Shown: positions 48,617 to 57,193 of the stretch, in pieces
Layout: each line of letters opens with the position of its first letter
Position numbering within the stretch: position 1 is the first letter of the stretch
The notes under the pieces: model-generated
What the model was told of the DNA's origin: nothing
The model's input: only the letters and a program-made list of their open reading frames with translations
Database searches by the model: none
Position numbers and translations under genes: made by a program
Assembly (NCBI RefSeq): GCF_020991085.1
Contig: NZ_CP087719.1
Span: forward strand, 4,878,501 to 4,942,500
Length of the DNA: 64,000 bases
Direction: 5' to 3'
Source: Roseomonas sp. OT10
Lineage (GTDB): Bacteria; Pseudomonadota; Alphaproteobacteria; Acetobacterales; Acetobacteraceae

Positions 48617-51016
48617 TTGCTCACAGAGAAGCCGGCCTCCGCCGACGCGCCAGCCATGGCCGGACCTCTCGCCAGCATCCCGCCGCTGATCTGCTTCTCC
48701 CACCTGCGCTGGGACTTCGTCACCCAGCGCCCGCAGCACCTGATGCGGCGCTTCGCGGCCGACCGGAAGGTGTTCTTCTTCGAGGAGCACATCCCCTGCG
48801 ACCACCACCTTCCCTACCTGGAATTCCATCCCTTCCCCGAGGACCGCGTGATCGCGCTGCGCCCGCGCCTGCCGCACTGGTGGGACGAGGCGGCGCGCGA
48901 GGAAGGGCTGCGCGGGCTGCTCGACCTGCTCGTCGCCACCGCCTGCCCGCGCCCGCCGGCGCTGTGGTTCTACACGCCGATGATGTACGGCTTCGCCGCG
49001 CACCTGGCCTCCGCGGCGCCCGCCGTCGCCTACGACTGCATGGACGAGCTCTCGGGCTTCCGCTTCGCGGACCCGCGCCTGCGCGAGCGCGAGGCGGCGC
49101 TAATGGCGCGCGCCGACGTGGTCTTCGCCGGCGGCCACAGCCTCTACGAGGCGCGGCGCGGCCGGCATGCCAACATCCATCCCTTCCCCTCCTCCGTCGA
49201 CGTGGCGCACTTCGCCACCGCGCGCGCGGCGGACCGGCCGGAACCGCCTGACCAGGCCCCGATCCCCGCGCCGCGCCTGGGCTTCTACGGCGTGATCGAC
49301 GAGCGCATCGACCTCGCGCTGCTGGAGGCGGCGGCACGCGCGCGACCGGACTGGTCCTTCGTCATGCTCGGCCCCGTCGCGAAGATCGATCCCGCCGCCC
49401 TGCCGCGCCGGCCGAACATCCATTGGCTCGGCCCGAAGCCCTATGCGGAGCTGCCGGCCTACCTCGCGGGCTGGGACGTGGCGCTGATGCCCTTCGCCAT
49501 CAACGAGGCGACGCACTTCATCAGCCCGACCAAGACGCCGGAATACCTTGCCGCCGGCTGCCCGGTGGTCTCCACGCCGGTCGCGGACGTGGCGCGGCAT
49601 TACGGGCATCTGGAGGGCGTCGCCATCGCCGGCGAGGCGGAGGAGTTCGTCGCCGCCTGCGGCCGTGCCCTCGCCCTGCCGCGCACCGGCCGCTGGCGCG
49701 ATGCGGCGGACGCCCTGCTGGCCGAGACCTCCTGGGACCGCACGCAGGAGGCCATGGCACGGCTGCTGGACGAGGCCGCGGTGCGCGCCGCCCTGCCCGT
49801 GGCGCCGCCGGCCAACGACCTCGGCCCTCCCGCGCCCGCCATCCGCCCCGCCGGGCGGCGGAAGCCCTATGACGTGCTGGTGGTCGGCGCGGGCTTCGCG
49901 GGCGCGACCCTGGCCGAGCGGCTGGCGCGCGGCTCCGGCAAGCGCGTGCTGGTCGTGGACCGGCGCCGGCACGTCGCCGGCAATGCCTACGACCACCACG
50001 ACGCGGCGGGCGTGCTGGTGCACCGCTACGGCCCGCACATCTTCCACACCAACAGCCAGGAGGTGTTCGACCACCTCTCGCGCTTCACCGCCTGGCGTCC
50101 CTACGAGCACCGCGTGCTGGCCGATGTGGGCGGCAGGCTGCTGCCCATGCCGATCAACCGCACCACGCTGAACGGGCTCTACGGGCTCGACCTGGGCGAC
50201 GACGCGGCGGCGGCGGCCTTCCTCGCCGCGCGCGCCGCGCCGCCCGCCGAGATCCGCACCGCCGAGGACATGGTGGTCTCCCAGGTCGGGCGCGAGCTCT
50301 ACGAGACCTTCTTCCGCGGCTACACGCGCAAGCAATGGGGGCTGGACCCGTCGGAGCTGGACCGCTCCGTCACCGCCCGCGTGCCGACGCGCACGGGCAC
50401 GGACGACCGCTACTTCCTCGACCGCTTCCAGGCCATGCCGCTGCACGGCTATACGCGGATGTTCGAGAACATGCTCGACCACGACGGCATCGCGCTGGAG
50501 CTGGGCGTGGATTACCGCGACGTGGCGGGTCGCGACGCGGCGGGCGAGGCCGTCGCGGAGCACACGGTCTTCACCGGCCCCATCGACGAGTTCTTCGGCC
50601 ACCGCTTCGGACGGCTGCCCTATCGCAGCCTGCGCTTCCGGCACGAGACGCTGGATCGCGAATGGGCGCAGCCGGTCGCGGTGGTGAACCAGCCGTCGGA
50701 GGACGTGCCCTACACGCGCGTCACCGAGTACAAGCACATGACCGGGCAGCGGCACCCGCGCACCAGCATCACCTACGAGTTTCCGAGCGCGGAGGGCGAT
50801 CCCTACTACCCCATCCCGCGCCCGGACAACCAGGCGATGTTCCGGCGCTACGAGGCCCTGGCCGATGCGCGTCCGGATGTCAGCTTCGTCGGGCGGCTGG
50901 CCACCTACCGCTACTACAACATGGACCAGGTGGTGGGGCAGGCGCTCGCCACCTACCGCCGCCTGCGCGAGCGGGAGGCGGGGCGCCCCGCCCGGCCTGC
51001 CGTGGGAGAGGCCTGA
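48617..51016 (+). CDS. glf: Glycosyltransferase fused to UDP-galactopyranose mutase
   Basis: 799 residues from a TTG with AGGAG six bases upstream; the ATG at 48542 lacks such a site. Residues 1 to about 400 are a GT-B glycosyltransferase (FSHLRWDFVTQRPQHLMRRF, then SPTKTPEYLAAGCPVVSTPV). From about 415 a UDP-galactopyranose mutase follows: FAD loop VVGAGFAGATLAERL, then GPHIFHTNSQEVF, YTRKQWGLDP and a C-terminal YRYYNMDQVVGQAL. The mutase makes UDP-galactofuranose; the attached transferase may use it. The fused order implies substrate channelling (inference). Confidence 0.88.
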   Translation: MLTEKPASADAPAMAGPLASIPPLICFSHLRWDFVTQRPQHLMRRFAADRKVFFFEEHIPCDHHLPYLEFHPFPEDRVIALRPRLPHWWDEAAREEGLRGLLDLLVATACPRPPALWFYTPMMYGFAAHLASAAPAVAYDCMDELSGFRFADPRLREREAALMARADVVFAGGHSLYEARRGRHANIHPFPSSVDVAHFATARAADRPEPPDQAPIPAPRLGFYGVIDERIDLALLEAAARARPDWSFVMLGPVAKIDPAALPRRPNIHWLGPKPYAELPAYLAGWDVALMPFAINEATHFISPTKTPEYLAAGCPVVSTPVADVARHYGHLEGVAIAGEAEEFVAACGRALALPRTGRWRDAADALLAETSWDRTQEAMARLLDEAAVRAALPVAPPANDLGPPAPAIRPAGRRKPYDVLVVGAGFAGATLAERLARGSGKRVLVVDRRRHVAGNAYDHHDAAGVLVHRYGPHIFHTNSQEVFDHLSRFTAWRPYEHRVLADVGGRLLPMPINRTTLNGLYGLDLGDDAAAAAFLAARAAPPAEIRTAEDMVVSQVGRELYETFFRGYTRKQWGLDPSELDRSVTARVPTRTGTDDRYFLDRFQAMPLHGYTRMFENMLDHDGIALELGVDYRDVAGRDAAGEAVAEHTVFTGPIDEFFGHRFGRLPYRSLRFRHETLDREWAQPVAVVNQPSEDVPYTRVTEYKHMTGQRHPRTSITYEFPSAEGDPYYPIPRPDNQAMFRRYEALADARPDVSFVGRLATYRYYNMDQVVGQALATYRRLREREAGRPARPAVGEA

Positions 51017-51021
51017 CCGCC

Positions 51022-53142
51022 TTGCCCGGCACCTCCCTGCCCGGCGAGGGCCGGCGGCGCGTCTGCCTCGCCACGGACAGCGCCGAACCCTCCGGCGTGG
51101 GCACGCACCTGCTGCTGCTGGCCGAGGGGCTGGCGCTGCACGACGAGGTGGTGGTGGTGGCCCGGCACGGCTCCCCGCTGCTGCGGCGCGCCGCGTCGCT
51201 GGGCCTGCGGGTGAAGTCCTGCGGACCCGGCGAGGAGGGCGGCCTCGCCCACTGGCTGCGCGACCTGGCGCCGGAGGTGGTGCATGTCCATGCCGGCATC
51301 GGCTGGGAGGGGCATGGGCTGGCCGCCGCCGCGCGGGAGGCGGGGGTCCCCGCCATCCTGCGCACGGAGCATCTGCCCTACCTGCTGACCGACCCGGCCC
51401 AGCGGGCGGAGCATGCGGCCGCGACGGACGGCCTCGCCGCGCTCGTCTGCGTCTCCGAGAGCGCGGCGCGCAGCCATGCGGAGGCGGGGATCGACCCCGC
51501 GCGCCTCGTCGCCATCGCCAACGGCGTCCCCGTGCCGCGCCCCGCCCGCGACCCCGCCGCCCTGCGCGCGGAGCTGGGGCTGGACGGCCCCGTGCTGCTG
51601 ATGGTCGGCCGCTTCACGCCGCAGAAGAACCACGCCCTGCTGCTCGACGCCCTGCCGGGGCTGCTGGAGCGGCATCCCCGCGCGACGGCCCTGCTGGTGG
51701 GCGAGGGACCGCTGGGATGCGACGTCGCCCGCGCCGTCGCCGCGCGCGGCCTCGCGGCGCGGGTCCGGCTGCTGGGCGGACGCGGCGACGTGCCGGACCT
51801 CATGGCCGCCGCCGACCTGCTGGTGCTGCCCTCCGCCTTCGAGGGGCTGCCGCTGGTGCTGCTGGAGGCGATGGCCCTCGGCCTGCCGGCGGTCGCCACC
51901 CGGGTGGGCGGCGCGACCGACGCGGTGGAGGATGGCGTCACCGGCTGGCTGGTGCCCCCCGGCGACGCGCCCGCCCTGGCCGGGGCCCTGGCCCGCGCGC
52001 TGGACGATCCGGGCGCCCGTGCCGCGGCGGGCGAGGCGGCGCGGCGCCGCCACGCGGAGCATTTCGGCGCCGCGCGCATGCTGCGCGACACCCGCGCCCT
52101 CTACGCCGCGCATGCGCCGGCCGTGCACAGGAGCAGGACCCGCTTGGACAGGCTGCGCATCGGCTTCGTGGGGGCGGGCGGCATCGCCCACCGCCATTTC
52201 GGCGTGCTGGAACGGTTCGACGACGTGGCCATCGCCGCCGTCGCGGACCCCGACATGGGCCGCGCCACCGAGGCCGCCGCCCGCTTCGGCGCCCGCGCCT
52301 TCGCGGACCACGAGGCGATGCTGGCGGCGGAGGAGCTGGACGCGCTCTACATCTGCGTCCCCCCCTTCGCGCATGGCGCGCCGGAGCGCGCCGCCATCGC
52401 GCGCAACCTGCCCTTCTTCGTCGAGAAGCCGGTCGCCATCGACCTCGCCACGGCGGAGGCCGTCGCGGCGGCGGTGGCGCGGGCGGGGCTGGTCACCTCC
52501 GTCGGCTACCACCTGCGCTCCCTCGACACGGTGGAGGAGGCGCGGGCGCTGCTGCGCGGCAACCCGGCGCGGCTGCTGTCGGGCTACTGGCTCGACGCCA
52601 CCCCGCCGCCGCCCTGGTGGTGGCGGATGGACCGCTCCGGCGGGCAGATGGTGGAGCAGATGACGCACATCATCGACCTCGCCCGCCACCTGGCCGGCGA
52701 GGTGGAGGAGGTGTTCGGCATGGCCACCCACACCCCGCGCCCCGATTTCCCCGGACTCGACGTGCCCACCGTCAGCACCGCCAGCCTGCGCTTCGCCTCC
52801 GGCGCGGTGGGCAACTTCGCCGCCACCTGCCTGCTGCGCTGGAACCACCGCGTCGGGCTGCACGTCTTCGCCGACGGGCTGGCGATGGAGATGACGGACC
52901 GCGACATCATGGTGGACGTGGGCCGCGGCCGCCCCGTGCGCGGCGCCGGCGACGACCCGGTGCGCGTGGAGGATCGCGCCTTCCTCGACGCCGTGCGCGG
53001 CGGCCCGCGCGCGGCGATCCGCTGCGACTACGCCGAGGCGCTGGCGACCCATCGCGTGGTGCTGGCCATCGTGGAATCCGCCCGCACCGGCCGGCCCGTG
53101 CGGCCCGGCGCCGTGGCGGCGAGGCAGGCCGAGCATGTCTGA
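51022..53142 (+). CDS. Glycosyltransferase fused to Gfo/Idh/MocA oxidoreductase
   Basis: 706 residues from a TTG six bases after the previous stop, with GGAGAGG upstream. Residues 1 to about 370 form a GT4-type transferase (LMVGRFTPQKNHALLLDALP; PSAFEGLPLVLLEAMALGLP). From about 375 a Gfo/Idh domain begins: GFVGAGGIAHRHFG, then FFVEKPVAIDLATAEAV with the catalytic-type Lys. There is no stop between them. However, AGGAG (52129-52133) and a TTG (52144) mark a possible internal start, so the oxidoreductase may also be made alone. It probably modifies a nucleotide sugar or glycan. Confidence 0.85.
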   Translation: MPGTSLPGEGRRRVCLATDSAEPSGVGTHLLLLAEGLALHDEVVVVARHGSPLLRRAASLGLRVKSCGPGEEGGLAHWLRDLAPEVVHVHAGIGWEGHGLAAAAREAGVPAILRTEHLPYLLTDPAQRAEHAAATDGLAALVCVSESAARSHAEAGIDPARLVAIANGVPVPRPARDPAALRAELGLDGPVLLMVGRFTPQKNHALLLDALPGLLERHPRATALLVGEGPLGCDVARAVAARGLAARVRLLGGRGDVPDLMAAADLLVLPSAFEGLPLVLLEAMALGLPAVATRVGGATDAVEDGVTGWLVPPGDAPALAGALARALDDPGARAAAGEAARRRHAEHFGAARMLRDTRALYAAHAPAVHRSRTRLDRLRIGFVGAGGIAHRHFGVLERFDDVAIAAVADPDMGRATEAAARFGARAFADHEAMLAAEELDALYICVPPFAHGAPERAAIARNLPFFVEKPVAIDLATAEAVAAAVARAGLVTSVGYHLRSLDTVEEARALLRGNPARLLSGYWLDATPPPPWWWRMDRSGGQMVEQMTHIIDLARHLAGEVEEVFGMATHTPRPDFPGLDVPTVSTASLRFASGAVGNFAATCLLRWNHRVGLHVFADGLAMEMTDRDIMVDVGRGRPVRGAGDDPVRVEDRAFLDAVRGGPRAAIRCDYAEALATHRVVLAIVESARTGRPVRPGAVAARQAEHV

Positions 53143-54232
53143 GCCCCGCCACATCCGCTCGCTCGGCATCGAGCGGCCGGGCCATCCCTTCTTCTTCAGC
53201 TATGACGAGGGCCCGCCCGGCGAGGGCCAGGTGCGGCTGGAGACGCTCTTCACCGGCTTCTCCGCCGGGACGGAGCTGACCTTCCTCAAGAACACCAACC
53301 CCTACCTGCACGCCCGCTGGGATGGCGGGCGCGGCGTCTTCGTCGCGGGCGAGCCGGCGCAGCGCTTCCCCGTGCCCTTCCTCGGCTACATGGAATGCGC
53401 CCGCGTCACCGAGAGCCGCGCGGAGGGCTTCGCCCCGGGCGACGTCGTCGCCACCACCTACGCCCACAAGACGGGCCACACCGCCGATCCCTTCCACGAC
53501 CTGCTGGTGACGCTGCCGCCGGGGATGGACCCGCTGCTGGGCATCTGGGTCGCGCAGATGGGACCCATCGCCGCCAACGGCATCCTGCACGCCGATGCGG
53601 AGCTGCTGGGCCCCGTGGTGCCATCCCTGGGGGCGGGCCTCGCCGGCCGTCCGGCGCTGGTGATCGGCGCGGGCATCGTCGGCTTCCTCACCGCCCTCTT
53701 CGCCCGGCGTGCCGGGGCCGCGGAGGTGGTGATCGCCGACCCGTCCCCCTTTCGCCGCCTGCGCGCGGAATCCCTGGGCCTGACGGCGATGACGGAGGAG
53801 CAGGCCTGGCAGCACGCCAAGGCCCGCTGGCATTCCGGCGGCGAGCGCGGCGCCGAGGTGGTGTTCCAGACCCGTGCCGATTCCGCCAGCCTGCACGCCG
53901 CGATGCGCGCCCTGCGTCCGCAGGGGACGGTGATCGACCTCGCCTTCTACCAGGGCGGCGCCGACCGGCTGCGGCTGGGCGAGGAATTCCACCACAACGG
54001 CCTCGGCCTCCGCTGCGCCCAGATCAGCCGCGTCCCCCGCGGCCTGGGCACGCTGTGGGACCGCCGCCGCCTCGCGCAGGAGACGGTCGCCCTGCTGCTG
54101 GAGCGCGGCGCCGAGCTGCGCGCCCAGCTCGTCACCCATATCGTGCCCTTCGACGAGGCGCCCGCCTTCCTGCGCCACCTCGTCGCCGACCGGCCCGAAT
54201 TCCTCCAGGTCGTGTTCCGGGTGGCGGGGTAG
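53135..54232 (+). CDS. MDR-family dehydrogenase lacking catalytic zinc site
   Basis: 365 residues, overlapping the previous gene by eight bases. It has the fold of medium-chain dehydrogenases, with a nucleotide loop in ALVIGAGIVGFLTALFARRAGA and IADPSPFRRLRAE. The segment that normally reads GxCGxD is FSAGTEL, and the GHE zinc motif is replaced by GYMEC, so catalytic zinc is unlikely. Similar proteins next to Gfo/Idh genes occur in sugar modification loci. Coupling to the GT-Gfo/Idh gene suggests both act on the same sugar. Its stop is followed by repeat element copy 4. Confidence 0.82.
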   Translation: MSEPRHIRSLGIERPGHPFFFSYDEGPPGEGQVRLETLFTGFSAGTELTFLKNTNPYLHARWDGGRGVFVAGEPAQRFPVPFLGYMECARVTESRAEGFAPGDVVATTYAHKTGHTADPFHDLLVTLPPGMDPLLGIWVAQMGPIAANGILHADAELLGPVVPSLGAGLAGRPALVIGAGIVGFLTALFARRAGAAEVVIADPSPFRRLRAESLGLTAMTEEQAWQHAKARWHSGGERGAEVVFQTRADSASLHAAMRALRPQGTVIDLAFYQGGADRLRLGEEFHHNGLGLRCAQISRVPRGLGTLWDRRRLAQETVALLLERGAELRAQLVTHIVPFDEAPAFLRHLVADRPEFLQVVFRVAG

Positions 54233-54244
54233 GCGTGGTGGCCG

Positions 54245-54530
54245 TGGCCCGGGGGAAAGGCGCCGCCTTTCCCCCGTACCCCCACTCCGCCAGGACCCTG
54301 CGGGCCCTGGACCCATCGAGTCTGCCGGGGACAGCCTTCGACGGGGTCGCATCGCCGGAGGTCCATGACCTCCGGCGGGATACGCCGCCTCGCTTGCTGA
54401 CGGCGTGCTCCTCGGGTTCAGTTCACGGGGCGATCCCCCGCCACGCGGAGCCGGACTCCCGGCGGGGTCCGGGGCCAGCCTGTGGCCCCGGCGGAGGGGG
54501 TAGCGGGGGAGGCGGCGCCTCCCCCGGGGG
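54245..54530 (-). repeat. Multi-hairpin intergenic element, copy 4 (diverged)
   Basis: Fills the gap between the MDR gene and the GT-glycosidase gene, in the reverse orientation to copies 2, 3 and 5. Hairpins are: 54251-54275, arms GGGGGAAAGGC and GCCTTTCCCCC; the CCAGGACCC / GGGCCCTGG stem near 54290-54310; 54353-54377, arms CGCCGGAGGTC and GACCTCCGGCG, loop CAT; an 8-bp CCGGGGCC / GGCCCCGG stem near 54468-54491; and 54505-54525, arms GGGGGAGGC and GCCTCCCCC. The arm sequences differ from other copies but remain fully paired. Confidence 0.82.
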
Positions 54531-54542
54531 ACGGGCAGCGCG

Positions 54543-56819
54543 GTGAGCGACCCGACCCGCATCCTGTTCGTCTTCGCCTGGCTGGTCGTCGGCGGGGAGG
54601 AGACGGAGGTGCGGCATCTCGTCCGGCATCTCGATCCCCGGCGGTTCCGGATCGACGTGGTGGCCTGCTTCCGCAAGGAGGGGATGCCGGAGCAGACGCA
54701 CGCGCAGCTGGAGGCGCTGGGCGTCGCCGTGGACCGGGCGCCGTACCAGCTCTCCTTCGAGGACACCGTCGCCTATCTCGCCGGGCGGCTGCCGGCCTAC
54801 GACCTCGTCGTGTCCTGCCAGAACGTCGCGGATGTCTACCCGGCGCTGGAGCGGCTGCACCGCCGCCCGCCGCTGATCGAGCATGGCGGGCTGGTGTCGG
54901 AGGCCGAGGCGGGGCCGAAGCACCTCACCGCCCGCTATGTCGGCGTCTGCGCCACGATCCGCGACGCGGCCGCCGCGCGCATGCCGGGGCGGGAGCGGGA
55001 CGCGATCGAGATCCCCTCGATGGTGGACACGGACGCCTTCGACCCGGCGCACCGCGCGCCGATGCGGGCCGCGCTGGGCGTGGCGGAGGGCGTGCCGCTG
55101 ATCGGCTGGCTGGGCCGGCTCGACCCCAAGAAGCGGGTGGAGGACTTCCTCGACGCCGCCGCGATCCTGCACCTCGCGCGGCCGGAGGCGCGGTTCCTGG
55201 TGATCGGCGGGCCGGACGCCTTCCTGCCGGACTATGCGGTGCAGTTGCGGCAGCGGGCGGCGGCGCTCGGGCTGGACGGGGTGCTGCGCTTCCTGGGCGA
55301 CCGCGCGGACGTGCCGGATCTGCTCTCGGCCCTGGACGCCTTCGTCTGGCTGTCACGCGGGGAGGGGATGCCGCACGTCATCGCCGAGGCGGGCGCGGCC
55401 GGGCTGCCGGTGGTCGCCACCCCCGACAACGGCACGCTGGAGCAGATCGCGGACGGGGAGACGGGGCTCTTCGTGCCGCACGAGGACCCGCCCGCGGTGG
55501 CTGACGCGCTGCTGCGGCTGCTGGACGATCCGGCGCTGGGCCGGCGCCTGGGCGGCGCGCTGCGGGCGAAGGTGCGGGCGGCGTATGCCGTGCGGGCCCT
55601 GGTGCCGCGCTGGGAGGCGCTGTTCGAGGAGGTCCTGGCGGAGCGCCGGCGCCCCGCCCCGACGCCCTGTCTGTTCCGCTCCTTCTTCCAGGGCGGCTTC
55701 GAGTGCTCCACCCACCGCCGCGCGCAGGACCGCGCGCGGCTGGACATGATCGCGGCCACGGCGCACGACCGCCTCGCCGCGCACGACTACGCCGCCCTCG
55801 CCGCCGAGGGCATCCTGACGGTGCGCGACGGGCTGCGCTGGCACCTGATCGAGCGCGCGCCCGGCCGCTACGACTGGTCCAGCCTGCGCGCCCAGCGCGA
55901 TGCGGCGCGGGCGCGGGGGACGCAGGTGGTCTGGGACCTGCTGCACTACGGCTGGCCCGACGACATCGACATCTGGCGGCCGGAGTTCGTGGATCGCTTC
56001 GCCCGCTTCGCCGCCGCCGCGGCGCGCGAGATCGGCCCCGGCCCGGATGGCCCCGCCTTCTACGCCCCCGTGAACGAGATTTCCTTCTTCGCCTGGGGCG
56101 GCGGCGACGTGGCCTATCTCAACCCCTTCGCGCGCGGGCGGGGGCACGAGCTGAAGGTGCAACTGGCCCGCGCCGCCATCGCGGCGATGGAGGCGATCCG
56201 CCTCGTCGATCCCGCCGCGCGCTTCGTCCATGCCGACCCGGTGATCCACGTGCTGCACGACCCGTCGCGCCCGCAGGAGGTGCCGCAGGCGGAGGGCCAC
56301 CGGCAGGCGCAGTTCCAGGGCTGGGACATGATCGCGGGGCTGGCCTGGCCGCAGATCGGCGGGCGGCCCGACCTGCTCGATGTCGTCGGCGTCAACTACT
56401 ACTTCAACAACCAGTGGATCCACGGCGGCCCGCCGATCGATATCGGCCATCCCGGCTACCGCCCCTTCCGCGACCTGCTGGCGGAGGTCCACGCGCGCTA
56501 CGGCCGCCCGGTCTTCGTGGCGGAGACGGGGATCGAGGCGGAGCGCCGCCCCGCCTGGCTCGCCTACGTCGCGGGCGAGGTCCGCGCCGCCCGCGCCCGC
56601 GGCGTACCGGTGGAGGGCATCTGCCTCTACCCCATCCTGGACCATCCCGGCTGGGATGACGGACGCTACTGCCCCAACGGACTGCTGCGCCTGGGCCCCA
56701 CGGCCGCCGACAGGACGCCCGACCCCGCCCTTGCGGCCGAACTGCGGCGGCAGCAGCAGGCTATGGCAAGCCCGTCCAGGCCCGGGGCACACCCCGATCC
56801 GGCCGGTGCGATGACCTGA
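54543..56819 (+). CDS. Glycosyltransferase fused to clan GH-A glycoside hydrolase
   Basis: 758 residues from a GTG. Residues 1 to about 370 are a GT4-type transferase (GWLGRLDPKKRVEDFLDAA; SRGEGMPHVIAEAGAAGLPVV). From about 376 a TIM-barrel glycosidase follows: FFQGGFECSTHRR, NEIS with the acid/base Glu512, and VAETG with the nucleophile Glu661, the strand 4 and strand 7 residues of clan GH-A (GH1-like). Both catalytic glutamates are present, so hydrolysis or transglycosylation is possible. The last codons lie inside repeat element copy 5, which also supplies the stop. Confidence 0.85.
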   Translation: MSDPTRILFVFAWLVVGGEETEVRHLVRHLDPRRFRIDVVACFRKEGMPEQTHAQLEALGVAVDRAPYQLSFEDTVAYLAGRLPAYDLVVSCQNVADVYPALERLHRRPPLIEHGGLVSEAEAGPKHLTARYVGVCATIRDAAAARMPGRERDAIEIPSMVDTDAFDPAHRAPMRAALGVAEGVPLIGWLGRLDPKKRVEDFLDAAAILHLARPEARFLVIGGPDAFLPDYAVQLRQRAAALGLDGVLRFLGDRADVPDLLSALDAFVWLSRGEGMPHVIAEAGAAGLPVVATPDNGTLEQIADGETGLFVPHEDPPAVADALLRLLDDPALGRRLGGALRAKVRAAYAVRALVPRWEALFEEVLAERRRPAPTPCLFRSFFQGGFECSTHRRAQDRARLDMIAATAHDRLAAHDYAALAAEGILTVRDGLRWHLIERAPGRYDWSSLRAQRDAARARGTQVVWDLLHYGWPDDIDIWRPEFVDRFARFAAAAAREIGPGPDGPAFYAPVNEISFFAWGGGDVAYLNPFARGRGHELKVQLARAAIAAMEAIRLVDPAARFVHADPVIHVLHDPSRPQEVPQAEGHRQAQFQGWDMIAGLAWPQIGGRPDLLDVVGVNYYFNNQWIHGGPPIDIGHPGYRPFRDLLAEVHARYGRPVFVAETGIEAERRPAWLAYVAGEVRAARARGVPVEGICLYPILDHPGWDDGRYCPNGLLRLGPTAADRTPDPALAAELRRQQQAMASPSRPGAHPDPAGAMT

Positions 56820-57170
56820 TCCGTCGTGCTGTGGTGTTCCGGCGGCGGACTGGGAGGGGACGCCGTCCCCTCCCAGACCCTCCCCTGCCGGGGCCACAAG
56901 CGGGCCCCGGTCCCCGCTGGGAGTCTGGTGCTTCCGGTAGATGTCCGCCTGCGGGCTGAACCCTGACGGCGCGCGGACAGGCGGGACTCTGGAAAAGCGT
57001 CAAAGGCGTCAGCGAGTGCTGCGGCCGGTCCCGCCGAGGAGCATGGCTCCTCGGCGCCTCGACCCCGTCGCAGGCTGTCCCCCGGCAGCGCCGATCGGGT
57101 CCAGGGCCCGCAGGGTCCTGGCGGAGTGGGGGTACGGGGGCGAGGCGGAGCCTTGCCCCCGGGCCACGGG
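56797..57170 (+). repeat. Multi-hairpin intergenic element, copy 5
   Basis: Between the convergent GT-glycosidase and SDR genes. The GATCCGGCCGG end lies inside the last codons of the upstream gene. Hairpins are: 56852-56874, arms GGGAGGGGAC and GTCCCCTCCC, loop GCC; a CCGGGGCC / GGCCCCGG stem near 56888-56910; 57033-57055, arms GCCGAGGAGC and GCTCCTCGGC, loop ATG; a CCAGGGCCC / GGGTCCTGG stem near 57101-57121; and 57136-57160, arms GGGGGCGAGGC and GCCTTGCCCCC with one G.U. Confidence 0.87.
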
Positions 57171-57193
57171 CGCCGGTTCGCAGTGAACGGGGC

